Of a stretch of DNA of 11,173 nt, positions 1 to 7,032 are shown piece by piece (the first letter of the stretch is position 1; the number at the start of each line of letters is the position of its first letter). This stretch comes from Parafilimonas sp. (GTDB taxonomy: Bacteria > Bacteroidota > Bacteroidia > Chitinophagales > Chitinophagaceae), in assembly GCA_023251275.1 (NCBI GenBank), contig JAHEZC010000029.1, positions 1 through 11,173 of the forward strand, given 5' to 3'. The translations under genes and the position numbers were made by a program. The notes below the pieces were generated by a model. That model made no database searches. It saw nothing but the letters and a program-made list of their open reading frames with translations, and was not told where the DNA came from.

Positions 1-2336
1 CAGCAATCTGCGTAAAAGGATTTCCAAATGGGGCCAAAGTTTTGGAAGGGCCGGTGCCTGACTGGAAAAAATTCGGAAGGCCTGATGCCGGGAATGGCTC
101 AGGCGGCACTATTTACGGACTTCCGCATTTTCACGATGCCACATTTACAACAAGGTTTCCATTCGGAGTAATTGAATTAAGAGATAAAGACATACCGCTT
201 GATGTAAACATCGAAGGATGGAGTCCTTTCATTCCGGCAGATGCAGATAATTCAGGACTTCCCGCAGGTGCGCTGGAATATTCATTCAGCAATAAAGGCA
301 CAAACATTGTTGAAGCAGTTTTTTCTTTCAACTCACGGAATTTTATGCGGATGGATGATGAAAAAGGCTCGGTAAAAAAAATCGCCAATGGCTTTGTGCT
401 TTCCTGTGCGGGAACAAAAGAGAAACCTTACCTGCAGGGCGATTTTGCTATTTATACAGATCAGCCGGAAACAGTAGCAGATCACTGTTGGTTCAGGGGC
501 GGGTGGTTCGACCCTTTGACGATTGCATGGGAAACGATTAGAAGCGGAAATACAAAAATTGTGGAGCCTGTTGAATCCGGAGCGCCCGGCGCTTCTCTCT
601 ATGTGCCTTTCAGATTGTTACCAGGTGAGAAAAAAATTATCCGTCTTATGATGGCGTGGTATGTGCCCAATACGGATATTCATATTGGCGATGATCTAAG
701 CAGGGATGAAGATGGAAACATAGCTGCGGGCAATTGTTTTACTTCTGCTGATCTTGGTGTTGTTGCTGATGATAAAAATTATGCTTCCGGAAATTATAAA
801 CCCTGGTACAGTAATAGGTTTAAAGATGTATTTGAAGTGGCCGATTACTGGCAGAAAAATTATAATGACCTGCATAAAAGATCCTTGTTATTCATGGATG
901 CGTTTTATTCTTCCACACTACCCGCTGAAGTAATTGAAGCCGTTGCTGCGAATCTGACTATTCTCAAATCTCCTACAGTGATGCGCCAATATGATGGCCG
1001 TCTCTGGAGTTATGAAGGTTGTGGAGACAGTTGGGGTTGCTGTCATGGTTCCTGCACACATGTATGGAATTATGCGCAGGCAATTCCGCATCTTTTTCCC
1101 GCATTGGAAAGAACATTGCGATGTACTGAGTTTTGTGAAGATCAAAATGCAGAAGGGCACCAGACTTTCAGGGCTTCATTGCCAATTCGTCCATTGAAAC
1201 ATGATTTTTATGCAGCAGCAGACGGACAGTTGGGCGGCATCATGAAAGTGTATCGGGAATGGAGAGTAAGCGGTGATAACGAATGGCTGAAAAAAATATT
1301 TCCGTTGGTAAAAGTGAGTATGGATTATTGCATCCGCACCTGGGATCCGCGGCATAAAGGAGTTGTCGAAGAGCCGCATCATAATACGTATGATATTGAA
1401 TTTTGGGGCCCCGATGCACTCTGCACAAGTTTTTATTTGGGTGCATTGCATGCAATCACGAAGATGGGCACATTCCTCAGTACAGATGTTTCACTGTACA
1501 ATGAATTGTATGCAAAAGGAAAACAGTTCATGGAAACAGCATTGTATAATGGTGAATATTTTTTTCAAAAAATAGAAGTGAATGGCTTGAATGCGCCTAA
1601 CCCCACTGAAGTTGCAGCAAAGACTTTTGGCGGAGAATATTCGGATGAAGCAAAAGCCTTGCTGGAGAAAGAAGGCCCGAAATATCAATATGGCACAGGA
1701 TGTTTATCAGATGGTGTGTTAGGCGCATGGATTGCGCGGATGTGTTATCTGAAAGATATTCTTGATGAAGAAAAAATAAAAAGTCATCTCATCTCCGTGC
1801 ACAAATATAATTTGAAAACGAACCTTAGTGAACATGCCAACCCGCAGCGCCCTGCTTATGCATTCGGTGATGAAGGCGGATTGTTGTTATGTTCCTGGCC
1901 AAAGGGCGGAAAGCTTTCTTTGCCTTTTGTATATAGCGATGAAGTGTGGACAGGAATTGAATACCAGGTAGCGTCGCACCTGATGCTGATGGGAAAAGTG
2001 AATGAGGGATTGGAAATAGTACGTACCTGCCGCGACCGCTATGATGGGCGTGTAAGAAATCCATTTAATGAGTATGAATGCGGCCATTGGTATGCAAGGG
2101 CTTTATCAAGCTATGGTTTATTGCAGGGGCTTACAGGTATGCAATATGATGCGGTTGATAAAACTTTGTACATTGATTCAAAGATCGGTGACTTCACCAG
2201 TTTTCTTTCTGTGGAAACAGGCTTTGGAACAGTTAGCCTTTTAAATAGTAAGCCATCGCTTAAAATTTATTATGGAAATATAGCGGTTGAAAAAACTTAT
2301 GTGTCTGGAATGGAAACTTCTTTAAAAAGAATTTGA
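1..2336 (+). CDS. GH116 (GBA2/DUF608-type) glycoside hydrolase, 5'-truncated
   Basis: Family GH116 contains retaining beta-glucosidases, beta-xylosidases and glucosylceramidases; the substrate cannot be read here. The frame is open to the left edge, so the first in-frame start-like codon, TTG at 42, is not a real start and an N-terminal part (signal peptide included, if any) is missing. Numbered from that TTG, the N-terminal beta-domain has TRFPFG (37-42), GWSPFIP (59-65) and DADNS (67-71). The (alpha/alpha)6 catalytic part has YEGC with E325, CTHVWNY, TYD with D451 and SDEVW (632-636). By comparison with human GBA2 (E527 in LEGQ, D677 in TYD), E325 is the expected nucleophile and D451 the expected acid/base. 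The spacing between them is about 25 residues shorter than in GBA2, so this is a bacterial subgroup. Family assignment is firm; substrate is unknown. The stop is TGA and the SlyD-like gene follows after 74 bases. Confidence 0.93.
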   Translation, partial: AICVKGFPNGAKVLEGPVPDWKKFGRPDAGNGSGGTIYGLPHFHDATFTTRFPFGVIELRDKDIPLDVNIEGWSPFIPADADNSGLPAGALEYSFSNKGTNIVEAVFSFNSRNFMRMDDEKGSVKKIANGFVLSCAGTKEKPYLQGDFAIYTDQPETVADHCWFRGGWFDPLTIAWETIRSGNTKIVEPVESGAPGASLYVPFRLLPGEKKIIRLMMAWYVPNTDIHIGDDLSRDEDGNIAAGNCFTSADLGVVADDKNYASGNYKPWYSNRFKDVFEVADYWQKNYNDLHKRSLLFMDAFYSSTLPAEVIEAVAANLTILKSPTVMRQYDGRLWSYEGCGDSWGCCHGSCTHVWNYAQAIPHLFPALERTLRCTEFCEDQNAEGHQTFRASLPIRPLKHDFYAAADGQLGGIMKVYREWRVSGDNEWLKKIFPLVKVSMDYCIRTWDPRHKGVVEEPHHNTYDIEFWGPDALCTSFYLGALHAITKMGTFLSTDVSLYNELYAKGKQFMETALYNGEYFFQKIEVNGLNAPNPTEVAAKTFGGEYSDEAKALLEKEGPKYQYGTGCLSDGVLGAWIARMCYLKDILDEEKIKSHLISVHKYNLKTNLSEHANPQRPAYAFGDEGGLLLCSWPKGGKLSLPFVYSDEVWTGIEYQVASHLMLMGKVNEGLEIVRTCRDRYDGRVRNPFNEYECGHWYARALSSYGLLQGLTGMQYDAVDKTLYIDSKIGDFTSFLSVETGFGTVSLLNSKPSLKIYYGNIAVEKTYVSGMETSLKRI

Positions 2337-2351
2337 TTGAAGAGAACAATA

Positions 2352-2379
2352 ATAATGAACATTATCAATTATTAATTGA
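2352..2379. repeat. Two tandem AT-rich palindromes between GH116 and the FKBP gene
   Basis: ATAATG-AA-CATTAT (2352-2365) is followed at once by TCAATTA-T-TAATTGA (2365-2379); both are perfect. They sit 16 bases after the glycosidase stop codon. There is no U-tract, so they are not typical intrinsic terminators. They may be a protein binding site, a transcript-end stabiliser, or chance in AT-rich DNA. Confidence 0.4.
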
Positions 2380-2382
2380 GCA

Positions 2383-2390
2383 TTAATTTG
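2383..2390 (+). promoter_or_regulatory. Candidate -7 element of the SlyD-like gene
   Basis: TTAATTTG differs from the Bacteroidota -7 consensus TAnnTTTG at one base and ends 20 nt before the ATG at 2411. No convincing -33 TTTG was found at the expected distance. The same arrangement occurs before the genes at 2825 and 4158, which is the main support. Confidence 0.3.
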
Positions 2391-2410
2391 TTTCCGGCAA
2401 ATCACAGAGA

Positions 2411-2746
2411 ATGGAAGTACAAAAAAATACTATTGTGTCTTTAAGATATATCATGAAGAACAGCAGGGGAGAAGTGCTGGAAAATATTATGGATACTGCC
2501 GCTGCAGCATACCTGCATGGCTCGGGGAATATTTTACCTGCTCTTGAAACATCGCTGGAAGGATTGCAGCCCGGACAACAAAAATCCATTTTTATTGCCG
2601 GCGAAAACGGAAATGGCTTGGATGGTATTTTTTATTTTGATGTATTGATTGATGATGTACGCATCGCAACAGAAGAAGAATTAAGAAAGGGAAAACCTGA
2701 AAAGCATATAGCAACAAATGATTGCGGGCCGGGTTGCCGCTGCTGA
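2411..2746 (+). CDS. SlyD-like FKBP peptidyl-prolyl isomerase lacking the insert-in-flap domain
   Basis: Predicted cytoplasmic FKBP-fold prolyl cis/trans isomerase of 111 residues. The N-terminal half follows SlyD closely: a start strand NTIVSLRYIMKNSRGEVL (6-23), then YLHGSGNILPALETSLEGLQPG (34-55). After FIAGENGNG the chain goes straight to the last FKBP strand, IFYFDVLIDDVRIATEEEL (73-91), which in SlyD follows the chaperone insert (IF domain). The insert of roughly 60-70 residues is therefore absent, around residues 64-72. The C-terminus is short with three cysteines (C105, C109, C111), recalling the metal-binding His/Cys tail of SlyD. The ATG at 2411 is supported by alignment of the first strand and a purine-rich AGAGA just before it. 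It could be co-transcribed with the glycosidase or have its own promoter. The family is clear; whether it is a folding enzyme, a metal carrier or both is open. Confidence 0.85.
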   Translation: MEVQKNTIVSLRYIMKNSRGEVLENIMDTAAAAYLHGSGNILPALETSLEGLQPGQQKSIFIAGENGNGLDGIFYFDVLIDDVRIATEEELRKGKPEKHIATNDCGPGCRC

Positions 2747-2797
2747 GGAATCCATTAAATTCTTTATTGCGGTTATTTATCTCGAAGTAAAAATTTT

Positions 2798-2805
2798 GTA
2801 CTTTG
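2798..2805 (+). promoter_or_regulatory. Candidate -7 element of the secreted protein gene at 2825
   Basis: GTACTTTG followed by C lies 19 nt before the ATG. It keeps the TTTG core but matches TAnnTTTG only loosely (4 of 6 fixed bases). TTTA at 2776-2779 could be a poor -33 element. Support comes mainly from the equal placement of similar motifs upstream of two other genes in the window. Confidence 0.28.
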
Positions 2806-2824
2806 CAATAAACCCAAACACGCC

Positions 2825-3346
2825 ATGAAACAGAATACCAAAGCTCTTACACTGTTCCTGCTATTAGGCAGTTATTTTACGATTTGTTTTGCACAGGAAT
2901 TTGAAATACCTCAAAATGTTGCACTCGAAAAAAAAGAAGATTATATCAAGTATGAAAAAGATATCATTGCTGCAACAGGTTGGTTGGAAGCGACACCTTT
3001 GGGAAAAGACGATGATAAGAGAAAACTTGTCAGCGCTTTTGTTTTACAGTGGATCACAGGTAGTCCCACTGTGTCTATTGAAATAAATACCGCAGTTACA
3101 AAAATAGCTGATAAAAACCCGGAAATGCTTATCATGCTTATGGCAGCTTATACAAGGTATGCGCTTCAGAACAATTATGAAACAGATAAGCTGAAATGCT
3201 TTACAGCAGCTATGAAAAGTGTGATCAATCTTTACAATGCAGGAGGCGATGTAAAGAAAAATAAAACAATCGAAAAAGCAATTTCAGCGGATAAAGAAGA
3301 CAAGTTGGAAGGATGGGCAGATGAGAATATAGTTCATGCGAAATAG
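2825..3346 (+). CDS. Secreted protein of unknown function, conserved Bacteroidota type
   Basis: This 173-residue protein has a classical signal peptide: MKQNTK, a hydrophobic core ALTLFLLLGSYFTICFA (7-23), and probable cleavage before QEFEIP. The mature part is hydrophilic and probably mainly helical: a charged segment (KKEDYIKYEKDIIAATGWLE), then KDDDKRKLVSAFVLQWITGSPTVSIEI, a hydrophobic helix MLIMLMAAYTRYALQN, and a lysine/glutamate-rich C-terminus. There are no catalytic motifs, lipobox or transmembrane segment after the signal. I recall similar short periplasmic proteins with an 'SAFxxxWxxGSPTVSxEI' motif in Bacteroidota, but no function is known to me. The ATG is supported by the signal peptide and the promoter-like motif 19 nt upstream. 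The reading frame continues past the TAG stop into a LamG-like fragment, described separately. Confidence 0.85.
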   Translation: MKQNTKALTLFLLLGSYFTICFAQEFEIPQNVALEKKEDYIKYEKDIIAATGWLEATPLGKDDDKRKLVSAFVLQWITGSPTVSIEINTAVTKIADKNPEMLIMLMAAYTRYALQNNYETDKLKCFTAAMKSVINLYNAGGDVKKNKTIEKAISADKEDKLEGWADENIVHAK

Positions 3347-3442
3347 AAATTTTATCCTTATTGGTTCAATGGCAGAATTGATGAAATGGGAATTTACAGC
3401 AAAGTTTTAAATGTGAAACAAGTGCAAAAGCTTCCAGGTTAA
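3347..3442 (+). pseudogene. C-terminal fragment of a LamG / concanavalin A-like lectin domain
   Basis: Directly after the TAG at 3344-3346, and in the same frame, 31 codons read up to TAA at 3440-3442. They contain WFNGRIDEMGIYSKVL followed by NVKQVQKLPG. This matches the very common last motif of LamG/laminin-G-3 domains, 'FNGxIDEVxIYNRALSxxEIxxL'. There is no start codon and the rest of the domain is missing, so this looks like a relic joined to the 3' end of the secreted-protein gene by recombination. The alternative, stop readthrough giving a fusion, is unlikely because only the final strand of the domain is present. Recognition is from memory of the motif. Confidence 0.55.
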
Positions 3443-3493
3443 AAACAACGTTACTGATTTGAAAACACACAGACTTCATTTTTATACAAAACC

Positions 3494-3530
3494 AGGGAGA
3501 CGCTTTTTCGATCTTCTCTCCTTTCTTTTC
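3494..3530 (+). terminator. Possible rho-independent terminator
   Basis: GGAGA (3496-3500) can pair with TCTCC (3517-3521), helped by an inner CG/CG pair around a T-rich loop, and a TTTCTTTTC run follows. It lies downstream of the secreted-protein gene and its LamG-like tail, and just beyond the end of the minus-strand gene at 3529. The stem is short, so the call is weak. Confidence 0.28.
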
Positions 3531-3867
3531 ATCTATATGAATTACGTGTGCATTGTTGTATCGTTATGAGTACCGGCAACAAAGCGGGCATTAAAAGAAA
3601 ACAGCATACAACCAGCAGCATCATAGCAATTTCCACCAGGATTAAAAAAACAAACCCTGCAAACATTCTGAATGGAATAATAAACCACCAAACCAGGTTT
3701 TTGAAGAAAATAAAAATGTCTTTTAAAAAAGCGGTGATACTGCACAAATATTGATTGAGCAATTTCAGGAATGTATTGCTTACAGGATGTACTGTACGAT
3801 AAATCGGGTAAGAAAAAGATGTATGAGGCATGACTGAATTTTTTTGAAAAAAAACTGTATCATTCAT
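3529..3867 (-). CDS. Small hydrophobic, probably membrane protein of unknown function
   Basis: Minus-strand frame of 112 residues. The first 40 residues are polar (MNDTVFFQKNSVMPHTSFSY...). Residues about 44-103 are strongly hydrophobic, with aromatic- and Leu/Val/Met-rich stretches (FLKDIFIFFKNLVWWFIIPF, then GFVFLILVEIAMMLLVVCCFLLMPALLPVLITI), suggesting two or three membrane segments. Codon use is like that of neighbouring genes (CTG CTG GTG GAA ATT, GCT ATG ATG). AGGA sits immediately before the ATG. An in-frame Met at residue 13 is an alternative start. No family was recognised and no promoter is obvious. AT-rich antisense DNA often gives hydrophobic frames, so it may be spurious; the absence of any better gene on the other strand favours it. 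Confidence 0.42.
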   Translation of the reverse strand: MNDTVFFQKNSVMPHTSFSYPIYRTVHPVSNTFLKLLNQYLCSITAFLKDIFIFFKNLVWWFIIPFRMFAGFVFLILVEIAMMLLVVCCFLLMPALLPVLITIQQCTRNSYR

Positions 3868-4157
3868 TCCTGACAGCTAAGTGAAAACTATCTTTTGCTT
3901 ATAGCTGCATCAGCAGGAATGATGCTATTATAGTTGTCGTAATCAGTTGTAAAAAAGGAAACATTGGCAACGACAAGCTTTCATTTCAAAAGCTTCCGAC
4001 AGACACACTGCTATTGGTTGTTTTGAAGCGAGGCTGAAGCTGTTCCAAAAAATATTTTTTATTTTCCTGCTGCCGGCAGAAAAAATCAATCTTCTTTATC
4101 CAAACTGTTGTAAATAATGTTTGATTGTTTTACTTTGCTTTTACCAAAACTATTGCT
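3868..4157. other. Intergenic region between the membrane-protein gene and the secreted-protein gene
   Basis: No coding sequence was recognised on either strand. It contains an AAGCTTT/AAAGCTT hairpin (3975-3981 with 3989-3995, loop 7) and a 10-bp palindrome CTGCCGGCAG (4070-4079), which forms an 8-bp stem with one bulge between T-rich and A-rich flanks (4062-4083). It ends in the promoter candidate described at 4108-4137. The two genes diverge from this region, so it probably holds the control signals of both. Confidence 0.5.
4108..4137 (+). promoter_or_regulatory. Candidate Bacteroidota promoter of the gene at 4158
   Basis: TTG (4108-4110) as a -33 element is followed by 19 bases and TTACTTTG (4130-4137), one base away from the -7 consensus TAnnTTTG. 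The -7 ends 20 nt before the ATG, giving a short leader. This is the best of the three similar promoter candidates because both elements are at proper spacing. It also argues against a TTG start at 4125. Confidence 0.42.
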
Positions 4158-4637
4158 ATGATAAAATTGTTTCTGACTCTGTGCCTCGCATTGCCATACA
4201 CGGCAATGTCCCAGATTGCCTTACCCGCAGGATATAAATGCGTGCCATCCAGAAACAATGAACAGGAAAATTATTTTTCGAACGGAACTTTTCGATTTCG
4301 TACTGACGCAGGTACCAGAAAAGCTTCAAACCAGGAGGATTTTATAAACTATTTCAAAAACAATTATGCCCTTGCCATCAGAAAAACTAAGGATAACCTG
4401 TATTGGGGATTGGGTATGCTTGACGGGCGTTATGTCTATGTAGTACTGATACCCGAACGCCTTACTTCAGTAATTATCAGCACACTGCATAATAATCAGC
4501 TTTTTTCTGATCAATCCGATTGGCTTTTGCAGCAGGTCCGTAAAAACAAGAGTTTAAAAAAAGAATTTTATTTCACAGACTATACCGGGCTAAGCTGCAG
4601 CGGTCTTTCAAAACCAGGAATTGATTCCGTGAAATAA
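4158..4637 (+). CDS. Secreted protein of unknown function
   Basis: Starting at the ATG at 4158 gives 159 residues with a clear signal peptide (MIKLFLTLCLALPYTAMSQ, cleavage after about residue 18 or 19). The open frame extends to a TTG at 4125, but that would bury the signal peptide and overlap the promoter candidate. The mature protein has aromatic-rich segments (FSNGTFRFRTDAG; NLYWGLGMLDGRYVYVVLIPERL) suggestive of a small beta-rich domain, then a charged segment with QQVRKNKSLKKEFYFTDY. There are two cysteines in the mature part (CVPS near the N-terminus, SCSG near the C-terminus). No family, catalytic motif or lipobox was recognised. It appears monocistronic: a hairpin follows the stop and the next gene is over 400 bases away. 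Confidence 0.8.
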   Translation: MIKLFLTLCLALPYTAMSQIALPAGYKCVPSRNNEQENYFSNGTFRFRTDAGTRKASNQEDFINYFKNNYALAIRKTKDNLYWGLGMLDGRYVYVVLIPERLTSVIISTLHNNQLFSDQSDWLLQQVRKNKSLKKEFYFTDYTGLSCSGLSKPGIDSVK

Positions 4638-4648
4638 TCATGCATTTC

Positions 4649-4673
4649 ACAGGGATTTTCAGCATCCTGTTTG
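4649..4673 (+). terminator. Possible terminator hairpin after the gene at 4158
   Basis: ACAGG(G)AT (4649-4656) pairs with ATCCTGT (4664-4670): seven pairs, one bulged G, a seven-base loop, 11 bases after the stop. Only TTG follows as U-tract, so it is a weak intrinsic terminator or an RNA 3'-end stem. Confidence 0.33.
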
Positions 4674-5057
4674 AATAATTTGCAATCTTCTTCCTTTATT
4701 GCTGAAAGATCCGCATACATTAAAGGCTATCTCCAGGCTAAAGTATCAGCTATTTGCAGCAATACAAAAAATAGGGGTTTGCTGTTTGGTTGCGTTCCAT
4801 TACTTTCACGATTCGTTTGTGGAATATATTGTGCCGTTAAGATCATACAAAAAAGCAAAACCGGTACCCAATTTTACGATGAACGGTTTGTGTGCAGGTT
4901 TTTTCTTTTGGGGATAAACTTTTAGTCAAAAAAATGAATAATCGTTTATTTTTTTTATTTTCGTTTACGTTTTGTTAATTGCCCCCAAATAAAGATTGTT
5001 GACCTGGTTAATTTCCCACTCGAAAAGAGAAGATGAATTGAAAAAAATTATTTAAGC
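4671..5057. other. Long intergenic region upstream of the sugar transferase
   Basis: Two overlapping forward frames stay open here (about 4671-4925), but both rely on TTG starts and show no protein-like pattern, so I do not call a gene. The stretch 4930-4985 is very T-rich, with TTTACGTTTTG (4963-4973) as a distant -7 look-alike about 85 bases before the ATG at 5058. I found no riboswitch or strong hairpin by eye. Confidence 0.4.
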
Positions 5058-6452
5058 ATGGGGAAAAGCTATTCTTTTTTGAACCGTCTGGTATTTGTTG
5101 GCAGTGATTTCTTTATTCTTAATGCATCCTATTTTATTGCCAATGCTTTTTATGCTTTCTCGGATCTGCCGTTAATCAGTTGGGATGGACTCAAATTGGC
5201 TGTCTTTTTTAATGTAACCTGGCTGATCTCCGCAAGTATTATGCGCCTCTATGCCGCCAGTACTTTTTTAAGAATTGAGCATATTTTCCGGCAAAGTTGG
5301 AAAACACTCGTAATACATGCACTCCTGTTCACAATAACACTTTACCTGTTAAATATTGATGTGCAGGAAAATAATTTCTTTATACTTTTTTATTGCATAT
5401 TGATCGTTCTTATAGGTTTAAGCCGATTCTTTCTCACTTACCTGTCTCAATTGATTACGAGGACTAAACTGCATAAAAAAATAGCTATAATCGGATACAA
5501 TCAAACCGGGATGGAGCTTGCAAAATATTTCAAAGGGAATGATTACATGTATTCATTCCAGGGATTTTTTGATGATGAATCAGAACATTTTTCCATAAAT
5601 AAAGAAGGAAGAATTGTAGGGCCGATAGAAAAATGTATGGACTTCGCTGTTAAAAACAATATCACGGAAATATATTCTACCATTTTTCCTGAAGAGCACG
5701 ATGATATTACCAAGGTGATAGATCTTGCGGATCGCCATTGCGTGCATGTAAAATTTGTTCCGGACAAAAAAACAGTTATCAATGAAAATTATTATCACCT
5801 GGAATACTTAGGCGATTTCCCGATAATCAGTTTACGCTCCGAACCATTGCAGAAACTCAATAGCCGCATCAAGAAAAGATTATTCGATATTATTTTCAGC
5901 AGCCTCGTAATTATTTTTATTTTATCATGGCTGACACCCATTTTAGCAATCCTGATAAAACTGGAGTCAAAAGGGCCTGTATTTTTTAAGCAACTCCGTT
6001 CCGGCAAGGATAATAAACCTTTTTGGTGCTATAAATTCAGAAGCATGAAAGTGAACGATAAGAGTGATGTTTTGCAGGCTACCAGGGAAGATAACAGGGT
6101 AACATTTATTGGGTCCATCCTGAGAAAAACAAGTCTTGATGAATTTCCGCAGTTTTTTAATGTATGGGTCGGAGACATGAGTATAGTGGGCCCAAGACCC
6201 CACATGCTGATGCATACTGAGAAATACAGTGCGCTGATCAATAAATATATGGTGAGGCAGTTTTTAAAACCGGGAGTTAGCGGTTGGGCGCAGGTTAATG
6301 GCTATAGAGGTCAGACTAAAAATACCGAGATGATGGGTAAGAGAGTAGAATACGATATCTGGTATATAGAAAACTGGTCGTTGATGTTTGATGTCAGAAT
6401 AGTATTTATGACTATCATCAACATTTTGAAAGGAGAAGATACGGCATACTAA
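5058..6452 (+). CDS. WcaJ/WbaP-type polyisoprenyl-phosphate hexose-1-phosphate transferase
   Basis: This 464-residue inner-membrane enzyme probably starts exopolysaccharide or capsule repeat-unit synthesis by moving a sugar-1-phosphate, often glucose-1-phosphate, from a nucleotide sugar to undecaprenyl phosphate. The order is four N-terminal membrane segments (about 8-30, 45-65, 80-100, 105-125), a Rossmann-like CoA-binding-type domain beginning KIAIIGYNQTGMELAKYF (about 141-158), then the catalytic bacterial sugar transferase domain from KKRLFD (272-277). The catalytic domain has a re-entrant helix (about 278-300), YKFRSM, TSLDEFPQ with the D361-E362 dyad, GPRP (378-381), KPGVSGWAQVNGYRG and the C-terminal VEYDIWYIENWS. 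All key motifs are intact and the length is normal for the family. The ATG follows AT-rich DNA without a clear Shine-Dalgarno sequence. Unusually, no glycosyltransferase, flippase or Wzz/Wza gene lies nearby. The exact sugar cannot be told. Confidence 0.93.
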   Translation: MGKSYSFLNRLVFVGSDFFILNASYFIANAFYAFSDLPLISWDGLKLAVFFNVTWLISASIMRLYAASTFLRIEHIFRQSWKTLVIHALLFTITLYLLNIDVQENNFFILFYCILIVLIGLSRFFLTYLSQLITRTKLHKKIAIIGYNQTGMELAKYFKGNDYMYSFQGFFDDESEHFSINKEGRIVGPIEKCMDFAVKNNITEIYSTIFPEEHDDITKVIDLADRHCVHVKFVPDKKTVINENYYHLEYLGDFPIISLRSEPLQKLNSRIKKRLFDIIFSSLVIIFILSWLTPILAILIKLESKGPVFFKQLRSGKDNKPFWCYKFRSMKVNDKSDVLQATREDNRVTFIGSILRKTSLDEFPQFFNVWVGDMSIVGPRPHMLMHTEKYSALINKYMVRQFLKPGVSGWAQVNGYRGQTKNTEMMGKRVEYDIWYIENWSLMFDVRIVFMTIINILKGEDTAY

Positions 6453-6631
6453 TAAATGCTTTAAACAATCCGGGACGATCGGCAAAGAACTTTTGGGTGC
6501 ATTTTGTATGCAGGAATGGAATTATATTGTTTAAAATTGCATCGTTGTTTTTATCACACGCTCAAATTTTTATTCTCACCCGCATTTTACCGGGCGCAAT
6601 CATAAAACCCCTTTATTAAAATCCATCTTAT

Positions 6632-7021
6632 ATGTCACGTATCCCTTCCATCATGAGTCTTCATCTGCGTTATCGCCTGTGGATAGCAGAAATGAATTCA
6701 GATATTAACATCTTACGGATCTTCGACGATTACCTGCAGGAACTGGCATCGAAAAAAAATGAACAGGAAGTAAAAGCCGGGATTGATCAATTTCAGCAAC
6801 AATTTGTCTTGCTCAGAAAAGAGATAGATGAATTAAGGCATGAAATGCATATCCTGAAAATGAAGCTGGCTGCTTATGCAAGAGAGATGAAACCGGTTAA
6901 TTATAAAACTTTCCAGGCCGATAATCATACAACTTTAAAGAAGCGCTATTTAGCTTTCCGGAAAGCATTTGACAAAATAAAAAATGATTTCGGACGGTTC
7001 GAAGGTAAATGGCTGCAGTAA
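6632..7021 (+). CDS. Small coiled-coil protein of unknown function
   Basis: This 129-residue protein has no signal peptide or membrane segment, so it is probably cytoplasmic. Residues about 24-92 are a long charged helix with a heptad-like pattern (ILRIFDDYLQELASKKNEQEVKAGI ... FVLLRKEIDELRHEMHILKMKLAAYAREM). A second short basic helix follows (LKKRYLAFRKAFDKIKNDFGRF). The central part likely forms a coiled coil, perhaps driving dimerisation. The ATG at 6632 is taken as start; Met8 and Met21 are in-frame alternatives and no ribosome binding site decides. The gene stands alone, 179 bases after the sugar transferase and in the same direction. The codon pattern and amphipathic helix make it look real, but I do not recognise the family. 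Confidence 0.7.
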   Translation: MSRIPSIMSLHLRYRLWIAEMNSDINILRIFDDYLQELASKKNEQEVKAGIDQFQQQFVLLRKEIDELRHEMHILKMKLAAYAREMKPVNYKTFQADNHTTLKKRYLAFRKAFDKIKNDFGRFEGKWLQ

Positions 7022-7032
7022 ATACTCTCCCT

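Noticed and set aside
131..1688. Several open frames of 65-90 codons antisense to, or in another frame of, the GH116 gene
   Set aside because: They are shadows of a strongly conserved coding frame and have no recognisable protein pattern.
1825..2087. Two minus-strand frames opposite the end of the glycosidase gene
   Set aside because: They lie entirely antisense to conserved GH116 motifs including SDEVW; no independent support.
4125..4157. Upstream extension of the secreted-protein gene from a TTG
   Set aside because: The signal peptide begins at the ATG at 4158, and the extension overlaps a promoter candidate.
4671..4925. Two overlapping forward frames of 84 and 72 codons
   Set aside because: Both need TTG starts, overlap each other, lack a ribosome site and show no domain-like or signal-peptide pattern; left as intergenic.
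5543..6485. Minus-strand frames opposite the sugar transferase
   Set aside because: They are antisense to intact catalytic motifs; shadows.
6498..6512. TGCAT/ATGCA stem after the sugar transferase as a terminator
   Set aside because: Five pairs only and no U-tract; too weak to annotate.
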